From positions 39,334-103,333 of the forward strand of contig JAUSAX010000060.1 in the NCBI GenBank assembly GCA_030652315.1: DNA of 64,000 nt, in the 5' to 3' direction. Made by a program: the position numbers and the translations under genes. Positions 17,907 through 27,202 of the stretch are shown piece by piece. Position 1 is the first letter of the stretch. Each line of letters opens with the position of its first letter. Source of the DNA: Afipia sp. Its GTDB lineage: Bacteria > Pseudomonadota > Alphaproteobacteria > Rhizobiales > Xanthobacteraceae. Under the pieces are notes generated by a model. It was not told where the DNA came from. It worked only from the letters and a program-made list of their open reading frames with translations, and did no database searches.

Positions 17907-19352
17907 TTGCGCGCCGTGCTGCGTTCCCTGTTGATCCTCTCTGCGCTGCTGACCGCAACGCAATTCGCCGTGACTGCTGCGCGGGCCGACAAGCGCGTCG
18001 CGCTGGTGCTTGGCATTTCCGCTTATCAACATGTCGCCAAGCTACCGAACCCATCGAACGACGCGGATGCAATGGCTGCGCTGTTCCGGAAAGCCGGCTT
18101 CGATGTCGTTGAAACCAAGCGCGACGTCGGCATTGCCGATCTGCGCCGCGCGGTCGGCGATTTCTCGGACAAGGCGCAGGACGCCGATGTCGCCGTGGTG
18201 TTTTTCGCCGGTCATGGCATCGAGGTTGACGGCACCAACTACCTGGTGCCGGCCGACGCTAAACTCGCACGCGATTTCGATATCGAAGATGAGGCGCTCT
18301 CGCTCGATCGATTGCTGAAGGCGATCGAACCCGCCAAGCGCTTGCGGCTGGTCATGCTGGATGCCTGCCGCGACAATCCCTTCGCCAAGACCATGAAGCG
18401 CACGGTAGCCTCGCGTTCGGTCGGACGCGGCCTTGCCAAGATCGAGCCGACGGTCTCGGACACGATGATAGCATTCGCCGCGAAGGCGGGCTCGGTGGCG
18501 CTCGACGGCGACACCAGCAACAGCCCCTTCACCACCGCATTGCTTGAGCACATCGCAACACCAGGTGTCGATCTTCGCATCGCGTTCGGGCGCGTCCGTG
18601 ACTCGGTGCTGTCCACCACCGCCCGCAAGCAGGAGCCCTATGTCTATGGCTCGCTCGGCGGCAACACGGTTGCGATCGTCGATACGCCGGCAGTGGCCAA
18701 GGCCGATACAAAGACCGAGACCAAACCGGCCGCAGCACAGGTCGCATCGGCCGATCCGGGCACATCGGCAGCGGCACGGGCTCCGGCGGCTTCGCCTGTA
18801 CCGTCGCCATCATCCAACGAGATCGCGGAGGCATGGCGCGCAGTTTCCACAACGACAAGCCCCTCCGTGCTCGACGCTTTCGTGCGCCGCTTTGGCGACA
18901 GCATCTATGGCGACCTCGCCCGCGCGCGTTTGCAGGATCTGAAAGCGCCGGACACGAAAGTCGCGGTGGCGAAGCCTGACGAGCGTTCGCTGCATCCCGC
19001 GCAGAAAATCGCCCCGGCTGCAACACCCACCGCTAACGCTGCGGTGACCCCGGCGACCAGCGCCGCCACGACCTCGGCGGCAAACAGCTACCTCGGCTGC
19101 TTCAAGGACGACAGCAAGCGCGACCTTGACGGCCATACGTTCTACGACGGCAAGATGACCACGCAACTGTGCGTCAGCACATGCCGCGACAAGGGCTTCA
19201 GCCACGCGGGAACGCAATATGGCGGACATTGCTTCTGCGGCAACAAGTTCGGCAAGTTCGGTCCAGCTGACAACTGCAACGCCAAGTGCACCGGCAACCG
19301 CGACGAGACATGCGGCGGCACCTGGGCCAATGCGATCTACAAAACCAACTGA
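17907..19352 (+). CDS. Exported caspase-like protein with C-terminal WSC domain
   Basis: A 481-residue protein with a signal peptide (cleavage likely after ARA near residue 27). The N-terminal half is a C14 caspase-like domain: VALVLGISAYQHVAKLPNPSNDADAM, catalytic His103 in FFAGHGIE and Cys154 in LDACRDNP. A long Ala/Thr/Pro-rich linker follows (about residues 255-390). The last 85 residues form a cysteine-rich WSC domain (YLGCFKDD..., CxxTC..., HCFCGNKFG..., CNAKCTGN), a carbohydrate-binding fold better known from fungi. The start TTG 17907 is weakly supported; GTG 17916 is an alternative. Function is unknown; export plus WSC suggests action on cell-envelope or external glycans. Confidence 0.9.
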   Translation: MRAVLRSLLILSALLTATQFAVTAARADKRVALVLGISAYQHVAKLPNPSNDADAMAALFRKAGFDVVETKRDVGIADLRRAVGDFSDKAQDADVAVVFFAGHGIEVDGTNYLVPADAKLARDFDIEDEALSLDRLLKAIEPAKRLRLVMLDACRDNPFAKTMKRTVASRSVGRGLAKIEPTVSDTMIAFAAKAGSVALDGDTSNSPFTTALLEHIATPGVDLRIAFGRVRDSVLSTTARKQEPYVYGSLGGNTVAIVDTPAVAKADTKTETKPAAAQVASADPGTSAAARAPAASPVPSPSSNEIAEAWRAVSTTTSPSVLDAFVRRFGDSIYGDLARARLQDLKAPDTKVAVAKPDERSLHPAQKIAPAATPTANAAVTPATSAATTSAANSYLGCFKDDSKRDLDGHTFYDGKMTTQLCVSTCRDKGFSHAGTQYGGHCFCGNKFGKFGPADNCNAKCTGNRDETCGGTWANAIYKTN

Positions 19353-19410
19353 TGGGTTGAGCTAACCCGGCGCGCTTGCCGGTCGCCGCTGTCATGAAGC
19401 CGCAACGGCG

Positions 19411-19830
19411 TTATTCGCAGAACCGCTTGCCGTTCGTGTAATAGCAGAACGGCGTGCTGTCCGTCGCCGGCGTGATCTCTTTACGGATGTTCTGGCGATT
19501 CCAGATTGCCGCCCGTTGATACTTTGAGAGACGCGGCGCGGGCGCCGTGCAGCGACTGCTGAGTTTTTCGTCCGTGACCGCAACCCAGATGGCCTTCGTG
19601 CCATCCAATGTGCAGGTCTGCATCATGGCCCTCTGCACGCAGACGGTCGCGCCTTCGCTGTAATTTCTGCTGTTGTAAACGCACAGGAGCGTCGCCGGCT
19701 TGGATTCGACCGAGGTCTTTTGCTCGGCTGGAGTTTTTTGCTCAGCCGGAGGCTTCTGATCCGGCCGCGTTTGCGCGGCTGCAGGCAAACCAAGCAGAAG
19801 AAGCAGGCACAGCGAGAGGGCGCGGATCAT
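19411..19830 (-). CDS. Small secreted cysteine-containing protein (DUF1496-like)
   Basis: A 139-residue protein with a signal peptide (LCLLLLLGLPAAAQ). A low-complexity Lys/Gln/Glu/Pro segment with repeated PAEQKT follows, then a domain with CVYNSRNYSEGATVCVQ and further Cys residues, ending CYYTNGKRFCE. The C-Y-N-x3-YSEGA pattern resembles DUF1496, but this is recognition by eye. Six cysteines suggest disulfides in the periplasm. It converges with the caspase-WSC gene. Function is unknown. Confidence 0.75.
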   Translation of the reverse strand: MIRALSLCLLLLLGLPAAAQTRPDQKPPAEQKTPAEQKTSVESKPATLLCVYNSRNYSEGATVCVQRAMMQTCTLDGTKAIWVAVTDEKLSSRCTAPAPRLSKYQRAAIWNRQNIRKEITPATDSTPFCYYTNGKRFCE

Positions 19831-19933
19831 TGTCTATCTTTAGCGCGGCCCGAGACCTTCAAGAAGGCGGCGGCGCAAAAATGCTTAAGAAAAGGCGGCT
19901 TTAAATACTATCAGTTGAAGAGGTCACTGCGAT

Positions 19934-19962
19934 ATCCGGTCCGGCAAAACGCCGGACCGGAT
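19934..19962. terminator. Strong hairpin downstream of the LivK-like gene
   Basis: Twelve-base perfect arms (ATCCGGTCCGGC and its complement) flank a five-base loop, 15 bases past the stop of the minus-strand binding-protein gene. There is no clear T-run on either strand, so it may be a rho-independent terminator of the U-poor kind or an mRNA-stabilising stem. Confidence 0.55.
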
Positions 19963-19976
19963 GCCGAGGTTCAATG

Positions 19977-21176
19977 TTACTTGGTCAGCGGGCAGCCGCT
20001 TTCCTTAGCGGTCGGGAACGCCTTGTCGCCCGGCACCACTGCAAGCTGCTTGTAATAGTCCCAGGGCTTCTTCGACTCGGACGGCTTCTTGACCTCGAAC
20101 AGATAGAGGTCGTGAACCATGCGGCCGTTTTCGAGAACCTTGCCGCCCTGCGCGAAGTCGTCATCGACCGGCAGTTCCTTCAGCTTCTTGGCCACCGCTT
20201 CAGTGTCCTTGGTCCCGGCCGCCTTGACGGCCTTCAGGTACTGCAAGGTCGCCGAATAAGTGCCGGCCTGGATCATGTTCGGCATCCGGCCGGTACGCTT
20301 GAAGAAGCGTTCGCCGAGATTGCGCGACCTGTCATTGACATCCCAGTAATAACCTTCGGTCAGCACGAGCCCCTGCGCGGCCTCAAGACCGAGGCCATGG
20401 ACCTCGGCTGCCGTCAGAAGAAGACCGGCAAGTTTCTGGCCGCCCTTGACGATGCCGAATTCCGCGGCCTGCTTGATCGAGTTGGTGGTGTCGAGGCCTG
20501 CATTAGCGAGACCAATGACCTTCGCCTTCGAGCTTTGGGCCTGCAGGAGGAACGAAGAGAAGTCCGCAGTGTTCAGCGGAATGCGAACCGCCCCCACCAC
20601 CTTTCCGCCTTGCTCCTTGACGAAGTCGCCAGTGTCCTTCTCCAGCGCATGGCCGAACGCGTAATCGGCAGTCATGAAGAACCACGAATCGCCACCGGCC
20701 TTCACCAAAGCTCCGCCAGTACCGTATGCAAGCGCACGGGTGTCATAGGCCCAATGAAAACCGTAGGGCTGACACGCATCGCCGCTCAGGCGTGACGTCG
20801 CAGCGCCAACCACAATGTCGATCTTCTTCATCTGCTTGGAGAGATCATGGACCGCGAGCGCCACCGACGACGTGGTCAACTCGGTGATCATGTCGACGTT
20901 TTCGACTTCATACCAACGGCGCGCGATGCTGACGCCGAGGTCCGGCTTGTTCTGGTGATCGGCGGAGATCACTTCAATTTTCTGACCGAGGACCGAGCCA
21001 CCAAAATCTTCGACAGCCATCTTGGCTGCCTCGAAAGACCACTTGCCGCCGTAATCGGCATAGACGCCGGACTGATCGTTGAGGATGCCAATTTTTACAC
21101 CCTGCTGTGCCGATGCAGGCAGCACCGTCGTCAGACTGAATGCCGCGACCGCGGCCGCCAACAATTTCGATGTCAT
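19977..21176 (-). CDS. Branched-chain amino acid-type ABC transporter binding protein
   Basis: A 399-residue periplasmic binding protein of the LivK/peripla_BP_6 type. The signal peptide ends PASAQQG near residue 24. The fold is shown by VKIGILNDQSGVYADYGG, ISADHQNKPDLGVSIARRW and a C-terminal YSATLQYLKAVKAAGTKD segment. In rhizobia such proteins bind branched-chain amino acids, amides or aromatic acids. No permease or ATPase genes are adjacent, so it is an orphan component. A strong hairpin follows the stop. Confidence 0.9.
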   Translation of the reverse strand: MTSKLLAAAVAAFSLTTVLPASAQQGVKIGILNDQSGVYADYGGKWSFEAAKMAVEDFGGSVLGQKIEVISADHQNKPDLGVSIARRWYEVENVDMITELTTSSVALAVHDLSKQMKKIDIVVGAATSRLSGDACQPYGFHWAYDTRALAYGTGGALVKAGGDSWFFMTADYAFGHALEKDTGDFVKEQGGKVVGAVRIPLNTADFSSFLLQAQSSKAKVIGLANAGLDTTNSIKQAAEFGIVKGGQKLAGLLLTAAEVHGLGLEAAQGLVLTEGYYWDVNDRSRNLGERFFKRTGRMPNMIQAGTYSATLQYLKAVKAAGTKDTEAVAKKLKELPVDDDFAQGGKVLENGRMVHDLYLFEVKKPSESKKPWDYYKQLAVVPGDKAFPTAKESGCPLTK

Positions 21177-21310
21177 GCAGATCTCCCCGTTTTTATATTT
21201 TGAGACGCCTTTATAGCGGGATCGCGCTCAAGCGGGGCATTGAACTTTCGCATTGAAGCAGCGCGCTTTTTGCAAATTTCTATTGCAGCGCACCAAGAGC
21301 CGGCGCCGTT

Positions 21311-21580
21311 TTAGCGCGGCCGGTATCGCCCGGCGGAAAGTCTTCGGAACCGCACACCCTTTCCGTCAGCGAGGCGCGTGGCCTCGTAACCGCCGTCGCG
21401 GATGGCGTCGCGCTGCGGCCGTGCGTTCTCGGGATTGCGCTCCTTCTCCCACCACGACGCTCGTTGTGACGCACGCGGCAGCGCAAAGCCAAGAATGTCC
21501 TCGATCTCCTCAAGGCTCAGGACAAATTCAACCTTGGTCTGATGTGAGAGATGCTCACGAAGCGGATCGTAATCGCTCAA
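21311..21580 (-). CDS. Small conserved-looking protein of unknown function (DUF7662-like)
   Basis: An 89-residue protein starting at TTG 21580, with GGAG about ten bases upstream. The sequence opens LSDYDPLREHLSHQTKVEFV and continues SLEEIEDILGFALPRASQRASWWEKE, with an ADGKGVRFRRL tail. This D-P-L-x-x-x-L...SFEEIE-I-G...LP-x-S-A pattern is shared by many short bacterial proteins of unknown role, sometimes assigned to DUF7662. An ATG at 21634 in the same frame would give 107 residues. It diverges from the SDR gene, the starts being only about 80 bases apart. Function is unknown. Confidence 0.75.
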   Translation of the reverse strand: MSDYDPLREHLSHQTKVEFVLSLEEIEDILGFALPRASQRASWWEKERNPENARPQRDAIRDGGYEATRLADGKGVRFRRLSAGRYRPR

Positions 21581-21658
21581 TCCGGCGCTCCATTGTGTTG
21601 TAAACCTGTGTGCGAGCCGATAGGTACGTCGCATCGCCTCTCTTGAACAGAGCTTTCC

Positions 21659-22534
21659 GTGAATCTGTTTATCTTCGGCCTTGGATTCAGCGGCAGAACC
21701 ATTGCTGAGCGCCGCGGGGCCCGTGGCGACCGCGTCACTGGAACCGTGCGCACGCAAGGCAAGGCGCAAGCCTTGGTCGCTGCAGGCCTGCCAGCACGCG
21801 TGTTCGGCCCAGACGGGCGCGACAGCGCCATCGACGCCGACCTCGCGAACAGCGATGCGTTGCTGATCTCTGTGCCGCCTGGTCCCGGCGGGGATCCAGT
21901 GCTCGCAGCATACGCCAGGCAAATCGCTGCGGCGCCAAACCTGCGATGGATCGGCTATCTCTCGACCATCGGTGTTTACGGCGACCATCAAGGTGCGTGG
22001 GTCGATGAGCAAACCCCGGCGACACCGACCAATGTCCGCTCGCGCGAGCGCGCCGATGCCGAACAGGCGTGGCTTTCCTTCGGCTCCGCGAACAACATTC
22101 CCGTTCATGTTTTTCGGCTCGCCGGGATCTACGGTCCGGGTCAGAGCCAGCTCGCGCAACTGGCGCGCGGAACGGCGCGGCGCGTCATCAAGCCGGGCCA
22201 GGTGTTCAACCGCATCCATGTCGAGGACATCGCACGCGTGGTGGACGCTTCGCTCGAACGGCCGCGCGCAGGCGCGATCTATAACGTCACCGACAACGAG
22301 CCCGCACCACCGCAAGACGTGGTGACTTTCGCCGCATCGATCTGCGGCGTCGTACCACCGCCCGAAATCAGCCTTGATAACGCGGGCCTTACCGAGATGG
22401 GCCGCTCGTTTTACGCCGAGAGCAAGCGGGTGCGAAACGACCTGCTGCGCAACGAGCTCGGCGTGACGCTGGCCTATCCCACCTACCGCGAGGGCCTCAA
22501 GGCCCTGCGCGAAGCTGGTGAAGGGCCGCGCTAA
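21659..22534 (+). CDS. SDR-type NAD(P)-dependent epimerase/dehydratase family protein
   Basis: A 291-residue Rossmann-fold protein. The nucleotide-binding loop is GLGFSG (G-x-G-x-x-G) at residues 7-12, and the family Tyr-containing segment shows as LSTIGVYGDHQGAWVDE with Y at the usual place. HVFRLAGIYGPGQS is a typical extended-SDR segment. The start is GTG 21659; no ATG is available near the conserved N-terminus. The closest annotated type is the YeeZ-like NAD-dependent epimerase group, whose substrate is unclear. It is convergent with the molybdenum hydroxylase gene, five bases apart. Confidence 0.88.
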   Translation: MNLFIFGLGFSGRTIAERRGARGDRVTGTVRTQGKAQALVAAGLPARVFGPDGRDSAIDADLANSDALLISVPPGPGGDPVLAAYARQIAAAPNLRWIGYLSTIGVYGDHQGAWVDEQTPATPTNVRSRERADAEQAWLSFGSANNIPVHVFRLAGIYGPGQSQLAQLARGTARRVIKPGQVFNRIHVEDIARVVDASLERPRAGAIYNVTDNEPAPPQDVVTFAASICGVVPPPEISLDNAGLTEMGRSFYAESKRVRNDLLRNELGVTLAYPTYREGLKALREAGEGPR

Positions 22535-22539
22535 CGCCC

Positions 22540-24870
22540 TTACGCCGCGGTGTCGACCTTGGCGGCACGGATCGCATCCCAGATTTTCACCGGCGTCAGC
22601 GGCGTCTGCAGGGACTTGATTCCAAGCTCGCTCAGCGCATCCATCACGCCGTTGACGACACAGGGCGGGCCACCGATCGCGCCGGATTCGCCGCAGCCCT
22701 TTGCACCCAGCGGATTGGTCACGCACGGCGCCGAATCGTCAAGAGTGACTTCCATATGCGGCATGTCGCTGGCGCGCGGAATGCAGTAGTCCTGATAACT
22801 CGCGGTGAGCAACTGTCCCGAGGAATCGTAGACCACGGCTTCATAGAGCGCCTGCCCGATTCCCTGCGCCACGCCGCCGTGCACCTGACCGGTCACGAGC
22901 ATCGGATTGATGGCGACACCGACATCATCCACCGTGGTATAACGGACCACGCGGGTCACGCCGGTGTCCGGATCGATCTCGACTTCGCAGATATGCGTGC
23001 CGTTCGGCCAGGTCGGTCCGTCCACATCACCCTGACTGTCAACGGTGAGGCGCGCATCCTTCTCGCCCTTCGCCAGATCGAACAGGCTGACGCGACGGTC
23101 GGTCCCGACCACCGTCAGGAAGCCATCGCCATATTCGATGTCGCCGACCGAGGCTTCGAGCACATGCGAGGCCTTTTCGCGCGCCTTCTGAATCAGATCG
23201 CCGGCCGACACCACCGCCGCCGTGCCGCCCACGAACAGCGACCGCGAGCCGACGCTGCCGCCACCCGTCGCCAGGTCCGTGTCGCCTTGAATCACATCGA
23301 TGCGATCGACCGGTATGCCGAGCGCGGCAGCGACCATCTGCGAGTAGCTGGTCTGAAGTCCTTGCCCCATCGCCTGCGTGCCTGACTGCAGCACCACGCG
23401 GCCTTCGGCTGTGGCATGCAGCGTGACCTTCTCGGTATGGACGCGGCCGCCGGTCCATTCGATGTAGCTGGTGAGGCCGCGTCCGTAGAGCAGCCCCTTT
23501 TTCTTCGCGGCCTTTTTGCGCGCGGCAAAGCCATCCCAATCCGCCAGCTTCGAGGCGCGCTCGAGCATGTGCGCGAAAGCGCCGCTGTCGTAAACCTGAC
23601 CCACGGCGTTGGTGTAGGGAATCTGCGCGGGCTTGATGTAATTGACCTTGCGGATCTGGCGTGGGTCCATCCCGATCTGGCGCGCAGCGGCATCCATCAG
23701 CCGCTCGACGATAAAGACGGCTTCCGGCCGCCCGGCACCGCGATACGGCCCGGTCGGTGCGGTGTGGGTCAGCACCGCCTTGATGTCGAAATGAATCAGC
23801 GGCAGGTCATAAACGCCGGTCGCCACGAACGGTCCCAGCACCAGCGGAATGATCACGCCGGCGCCGGTGAGGTATGCGCCGGTGCCGCCCAGCGAGCGGA
23901 CGCGGAAAGCCAGCACGCGGCCCTTCTCATCCAGCGCGAATTCGCCGGTCGATGTGAGATCGCGACCATGCGATCCGCCAATGAAATCGTCGATGCGGTC
24001 GCCGCGCCAGCGCACCGCGCGCTTCAGTTTGGTGGCTGCGTAGGCGACGATGCCGTCTTCGGGATAAAGATTGACCTTGTGACCGAAGCCGCCGCCGATA
24101 TCGCCAACCAGCACGTGAACGCTGTCTTTCGGGCGCTTCAGCACAACATCCGCGAGAATGTCACGCGTCGCTGTCGGGGTCTGGCTCTGGACATGCAGCG
24201 TGAGGCGGCCGGTTTTCCTGTCGACCTCCGCCATGGTGCTGCGCGGCTCCATTGCGGATGGCACCAGCCGCTGGCTGGTGATATCGAGTGAGACAACATG
24301 CTTTGCCCTGGCGAAGGCCGCTTCCGTCGCAGCGGCATCGCCGTAGCTCATCGCCGCGGCGATATTGTCCGGCGCATCCGGCCAGACCACAGGCGCACCG
24401 GGCGCCAGAGCTTCCGCCGGACTGACGGCAGCAGGCAGAATTTCGTAGTCGATAGCGATCGCCTCGGCTGCCGTTTGGGCATCGGCCCGCGAAGAGGCGA
24501 GCACGGCGGCGACCGGCTCGCCGGCAAAGCGGGCAATATCATGCGCCAGCAACCGGCGCGGCGGCGCGGCCATCGGCGAGCCGTCGGGCCGCTTGAAGAT
24601 CGGCAAGGTTGGAATAGTGCCGATATCGTCCGCAACCAGATCAGCTCCGGTATAGACGGCTGCGACTCCAGCCATGGCCAGTGCTGCGCTGGTATCGACC
24701 GCCGTGATTTTTGCGTGGGCGTGCGGCGAGCGCAGTACGTAAAGCCACAAAGCACCATCCTGCGGCTTGTCGTCGATGAAATGTCCCTGCCCTGTGAGAA
24801 GCCGCTGATCCTCAAGACGCTTGACGGATTGTCCCGCGCCGAAGCGCAGATTGCCGGGCAGAATGTTCAT
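22540..24870 (-). CDS. Xanthine dehydrogenase family protein, molybdopterin-binding (large) subunit
   Basis: A 776-residue molybdenum hydroxylase large subunit. It has the N-terminal hammerhead domain (RLLTGQGHFIDD, YVLRSPHAHAKI) and the Mo-cofactor domains with GDIGGGFGHK, the PYRGAGRPEAVF loop, and the catalytic Glu in GCGESGAIG near residue 730. PYRGAGR at the active-site loop places it with form II-type enzymes and not with true form I CO dehydrogenase (AYxCSFR). ATG 24870 follows AAGGAATCTCC and gives MNILPGNLRFGAGQSVKRLE. No iron-sulfur or FAD subunit gene is adjacent, so it must use partners encoded elsewhere. The substrate is unknown. Confidence 0.93.
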   Translation of the reverse strand: MNILPGNLRFGAGQSVKRLEDQRLLTGQGHFIDDKPQDGALWLYVLRSPHAHAKITAVDTSAALAMAGVAAVYTGADLVADDIGTIPTLPIFKRPDGSPMAAPPRRLLAHDIARFAGEPVAAVLASSRADAQTAAEAIAIDYEILPAAVSPAEALAPGAPVVWPDAPDNIAAAMSYGDAAATEAAFARAKHVVSLDITSQRLVPSAMEPRSTMAEVDRKTGRLTLHVQSQTPTATRDILADVVLKRPKDSVHVLVGDIGGGFGHKVNLYPEDGIVAYAATKLKRAVRWRGDRIDDFIGGSHGRDLTSTGEFALDEKGRVLAFRVRSLGGTGAYLTGAGVIIPLVLGPFVATGVYDLPLIHFDIKAVLTHTAPTGPYRGAGRPEAVFIVERLMDAAARQIGMDPRQIRKVNYIKPAQIPYTNAVGQVYDSGAFAHMLERASKLADWDGFAARKKAAKKKGLLYGRGLTSYIEWTGGRVHTEKVTLHATAEGRVVLQSGTQAMGQGLQTSYSQMVAAALGIPVDRIDVIQGDTDLATGGGSVGSRSLFVGGTAAVVSAGDLIQKAREKASHVLEASVGDIEYGDGFLTVVGTDRRVSLFDLAKGEKDARLTVDSQGDVDGPTWPNGTHICEVEIDPDTGVTRVVRYTTVDDVGVAINPMLVTGQVHGGVAQGIGQALYEAVVYDSSGQLLTASYQDYCIPRASDMPHMEVTLDDSAPCVTNPLGAKGCGESGAIGGPPCVVNGVMDALSELGIKSLQTPLTPVKIWDAIRAAKVDTAA

Positions 24871-25075
24871 GGAGATTCCTTCGAAGTGGTGACCTGACAC
24901 CGGAGCAAGCGCAATTGGCGCCACTTCCGAATGCCGGTTTCGCATAGCACAATCATGCGCTCGGAGTTGAGTCCGCGAATTGGTTTTCCGCCATGCGCTG
25001 GAATCGGGTCTTCCAAGCCCCCGGCGACCCCGTCCCGACCTTGCATGTCCGGCAGCGCCGATTAAGGTCGCAGCG

Positions 25076-27181
25076 ATGAACGAGATGTTCCGCGCCAAGT
25101 CCGTACCGCTCCGGGTTGCCGCAACGGCATGCCCGCACGACTGCCCCTCGACCTGCGCCCTGGAAGTCGAGGTGCTCGACGAGCGCACCATCGGTCGCGT
25201 GCGCGGCGCGCGGGACAACGGCTATACCGCCGGCGTGATCTGCGCCAAGGTCGCCCGCTACGCCGAGCGCATCCATCACCCCGACCGCCTGACCAAGCCG
25301 CTGATCCGCACCGGACCCAAGGGCTCCGGGACTTTTGCGCCGATCTCATGGGACGCGGCGCTCGACATGGTCGCGGAGAAATTCCGCGAGGCCGAGGCCC
25401 GCCATGGCAGCGAGGCGGTGTGGCCCTATCAGTATGCCGGGACCATGGGTCTGGTGATGCGCGACGGCATCCATCGCCTGCGCCACGCGAAACGGTATTC
25501 CGGCTTCCATTCCACGATCTGCGTCAATCCCGCCTGGACCGGATTCGTCGCCGGCACCGGCAAGCTCGCCGGCCCCGACCCGCGCGAAATGGCGAAGTCC
25601 GATTGCGTGGTGATCTGGGGCACCAACGCGGTGAGCACCCAGGTCAACGTCATGACCCACGCAACGCGGGCGCGGAAGGAACGCGGGGCGAAAATCGTCG
25701 CGGTCGATGTCTACATGAACGGCACCATGGAGCAGGCCGATCTCGCGGTGCTGGTGCGGCCGGGCACCGACGGCGCGCTCGCCTGCGCGGTGATGCATTG
25801 TCTTTTCCGCGACGGAAAGGCAGATCGGGAATTTCTTGCGCAGCACACCGATGCGCCGCACGAGCTTGAACAGCATCTGCGCAGCCGCGGTCCGGAGTGG
25901 GCCTCGAAGATCACCGGCTGTCCGGTCGAGACCATCGAAGAGTTCGCTGCCCTGGTGGGCAACACGCCGCGCACGTACTTCCGTCTCGGTTATGGCTTCT
26001 CGCGATCACGCAACGGCGCCGCGAACATGCATGCGGCGAGCTGTATCGCCGCAGTGACCGGCGCGTGGCGTCATGAAGGCGGCGGCGCATTCCACAACAA
26101 CGGCGCGATTTTTCACTGGGACCGCTCGCTGATCGAAGGACTCGACGTGGTCGATCCGTCGATCCGCATGCTCGACCAGTCGCGCATCGGTGCGATCCTG
26201 TGCGGCGACGGGGATGCACTGTTCGACGGGCCGCCGGTAACGGCAATGCTGATCCAGAACACCAACCCGGTGTCGGTCGCGCCGGACCAGACCCGTGTCA
26301 AACAGGGCTTTGCGCGTGAGGATCTGTTCGTCTGCGTCCATGAGCAGTTCATGACCGAGACGGCGAAGGCCGCCGATCTCGTGCTGCCGGCCACGATGTT
26401 CATGGAGCACGACGACGTTTATCAAGGCGGCGGACATCAATACATCATCGCTGGCCCCAAGCTGATCGAGCCGCCGGGCGAGTGCCGCTCGAACCATGAC
26501 GTGATTGTCGGCCTCGCCAAGCGCCTCGGCGCCGAGCATCGCGGCTTCGACATGACACCGCGCGAGATCATCGACTGGACGCTGCAGAAATCCGGCTGGG
26601 GGACGCTGGAAAACCTTGAGCGCGACCGCTGGATCGACTGCCAGCCGAATTTCGAGACCGCGCATTACACCAGCGGCTTTGCATGGCCCGACGGCAAATT
26701 CCGCTTCAAGCCGGACTGGCCGACGGTGCCATTCCGCAGCCCGGGACTTTCAGGCCCGGTAGACGGCCTGCCGCAACTGCCGGATCATTGGACGGTGATC
26801 GAGGAAGCTGACGAGCATCATAAATTTCGTCTCGCCACGTCCCCGGCGCGCAATTTCCTCAACTCGACCTTCACCGAGACGCCGAGCTCGCTCGGTCGTG
26901 AGCAACGGCCGACAGTGATGATCCATCCTGACGATGCAGCAGCGCTATCGATTGCAGACGGCAGCAAGGTGGTCCTTGGCAATCAGCGCGGCGAAGTACG
27001 CATTCATGCCAAAATCTTCGACGGCGTCCGGCGTGGCGTGCTGATCGCGGAGTCGATCTGGCCGAATGACGCGTATGAGGACGGCCGCGGCATCAACACG
27101 CTGACGGGCGCAGATCCGATCGCGCCCTATGGCGGTGCGGCGTTCCATGACAATCGCGTTTGGATCAAGCCGTCAGTGTGA
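25076..27181 (+). CDS. Molybdopterin oxidoreductase (DMSO reductase family)
   Basis: A 701-residue molybdenum or tungsten bis-MGD enzyme. An N-terminal [4Fe-4S] site is formed by Cys19, Cys23, Cys27 and Cys56 (C-x3-C-x3-C-x28-C). Typical family blocks include VVIWGTNAVSTQVNVM, LIQNTNPVSVAPDQ and ETAKAADLVLPATMFMEHDD. The C-terminal domain (RLATSPARNFLNSTF, HPDDAAALSIADGSKVVLGN) is the usual cofactor-closing domain. No twin-arginine leader is seen, so it is cytoplasmic. It is divergent from the molybdenum hydroxylase gene with 205 bases between. No partner subunits are next to it; the substrate is unknown. Confidence 0.93.
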   Translation: MNEMFRAKSVPLRVAATACPHDCPSTCALEVEVLDERTIGRVRGARDNGYTAGVICAKVARYAERIHHPDRLTKPLIRTGPKGSGTFAPISWDAALDMVAEKFREAEARHGSEAVWPYQYAGTMGLVMRDGIHRLRHAKRYSGFHSTICVNPAWTGFVAGTGKLAGPDPREMAKSDCVVIWGTNAVSTQVNVMTHATRARKERGAKIVAVDVYMNGTMEQADLAVLVRPGTDGALACAVMHCLFRDGKADREFLAQHTDAPHELEQHLRSRGPEWASKITGCPVETIEEFAALVGNTPRTYFRLGYGFSRSRNGAANMHAASCIAAVTGAWRHEGGGAFHNNGAIFHWDRSLIEGLDVVDPSIRMLDQSRIGAILCGDGDALFDGPPVTAMLIQNTNPVSVAPDQTRVKQGFAREDLFVCVHEQFMTETAKAADLVLPATMFMEHDDVYQGGGHQYIIAGPKLIEPPGECRSNHDVIVGLAKRLGAEHRGFDMTPREIIDWTLQKSGWGTLENLERDRWIDCQPNFETAHYTSGFAWPDGKFRFKPDWPTVPFRSPGLSGPVDGLPQLPDHWTVIEEADEHHKFRLATSPARNFLNSTFTETPSSLGREQRPTVMIHPDDAAALSIADGSKVVLGNQRGEVRIHAKIFDGVRRGVLIAESIWPNDAYEDGRGINTLTGADPIAPYGGAAFHDNRVWIKPSV

Positions 27182-27202
27182 GCACTCGCCAAGCCGTCGT
27201 CA

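Noticed and set aside
21581..22726. Long minus-strand frame running into the small DUF7662-like gene
   Set aside because: The upstream part is antisense to the SDR gene. Only the last 89 codons (from TTG 21580) look like a real protein.
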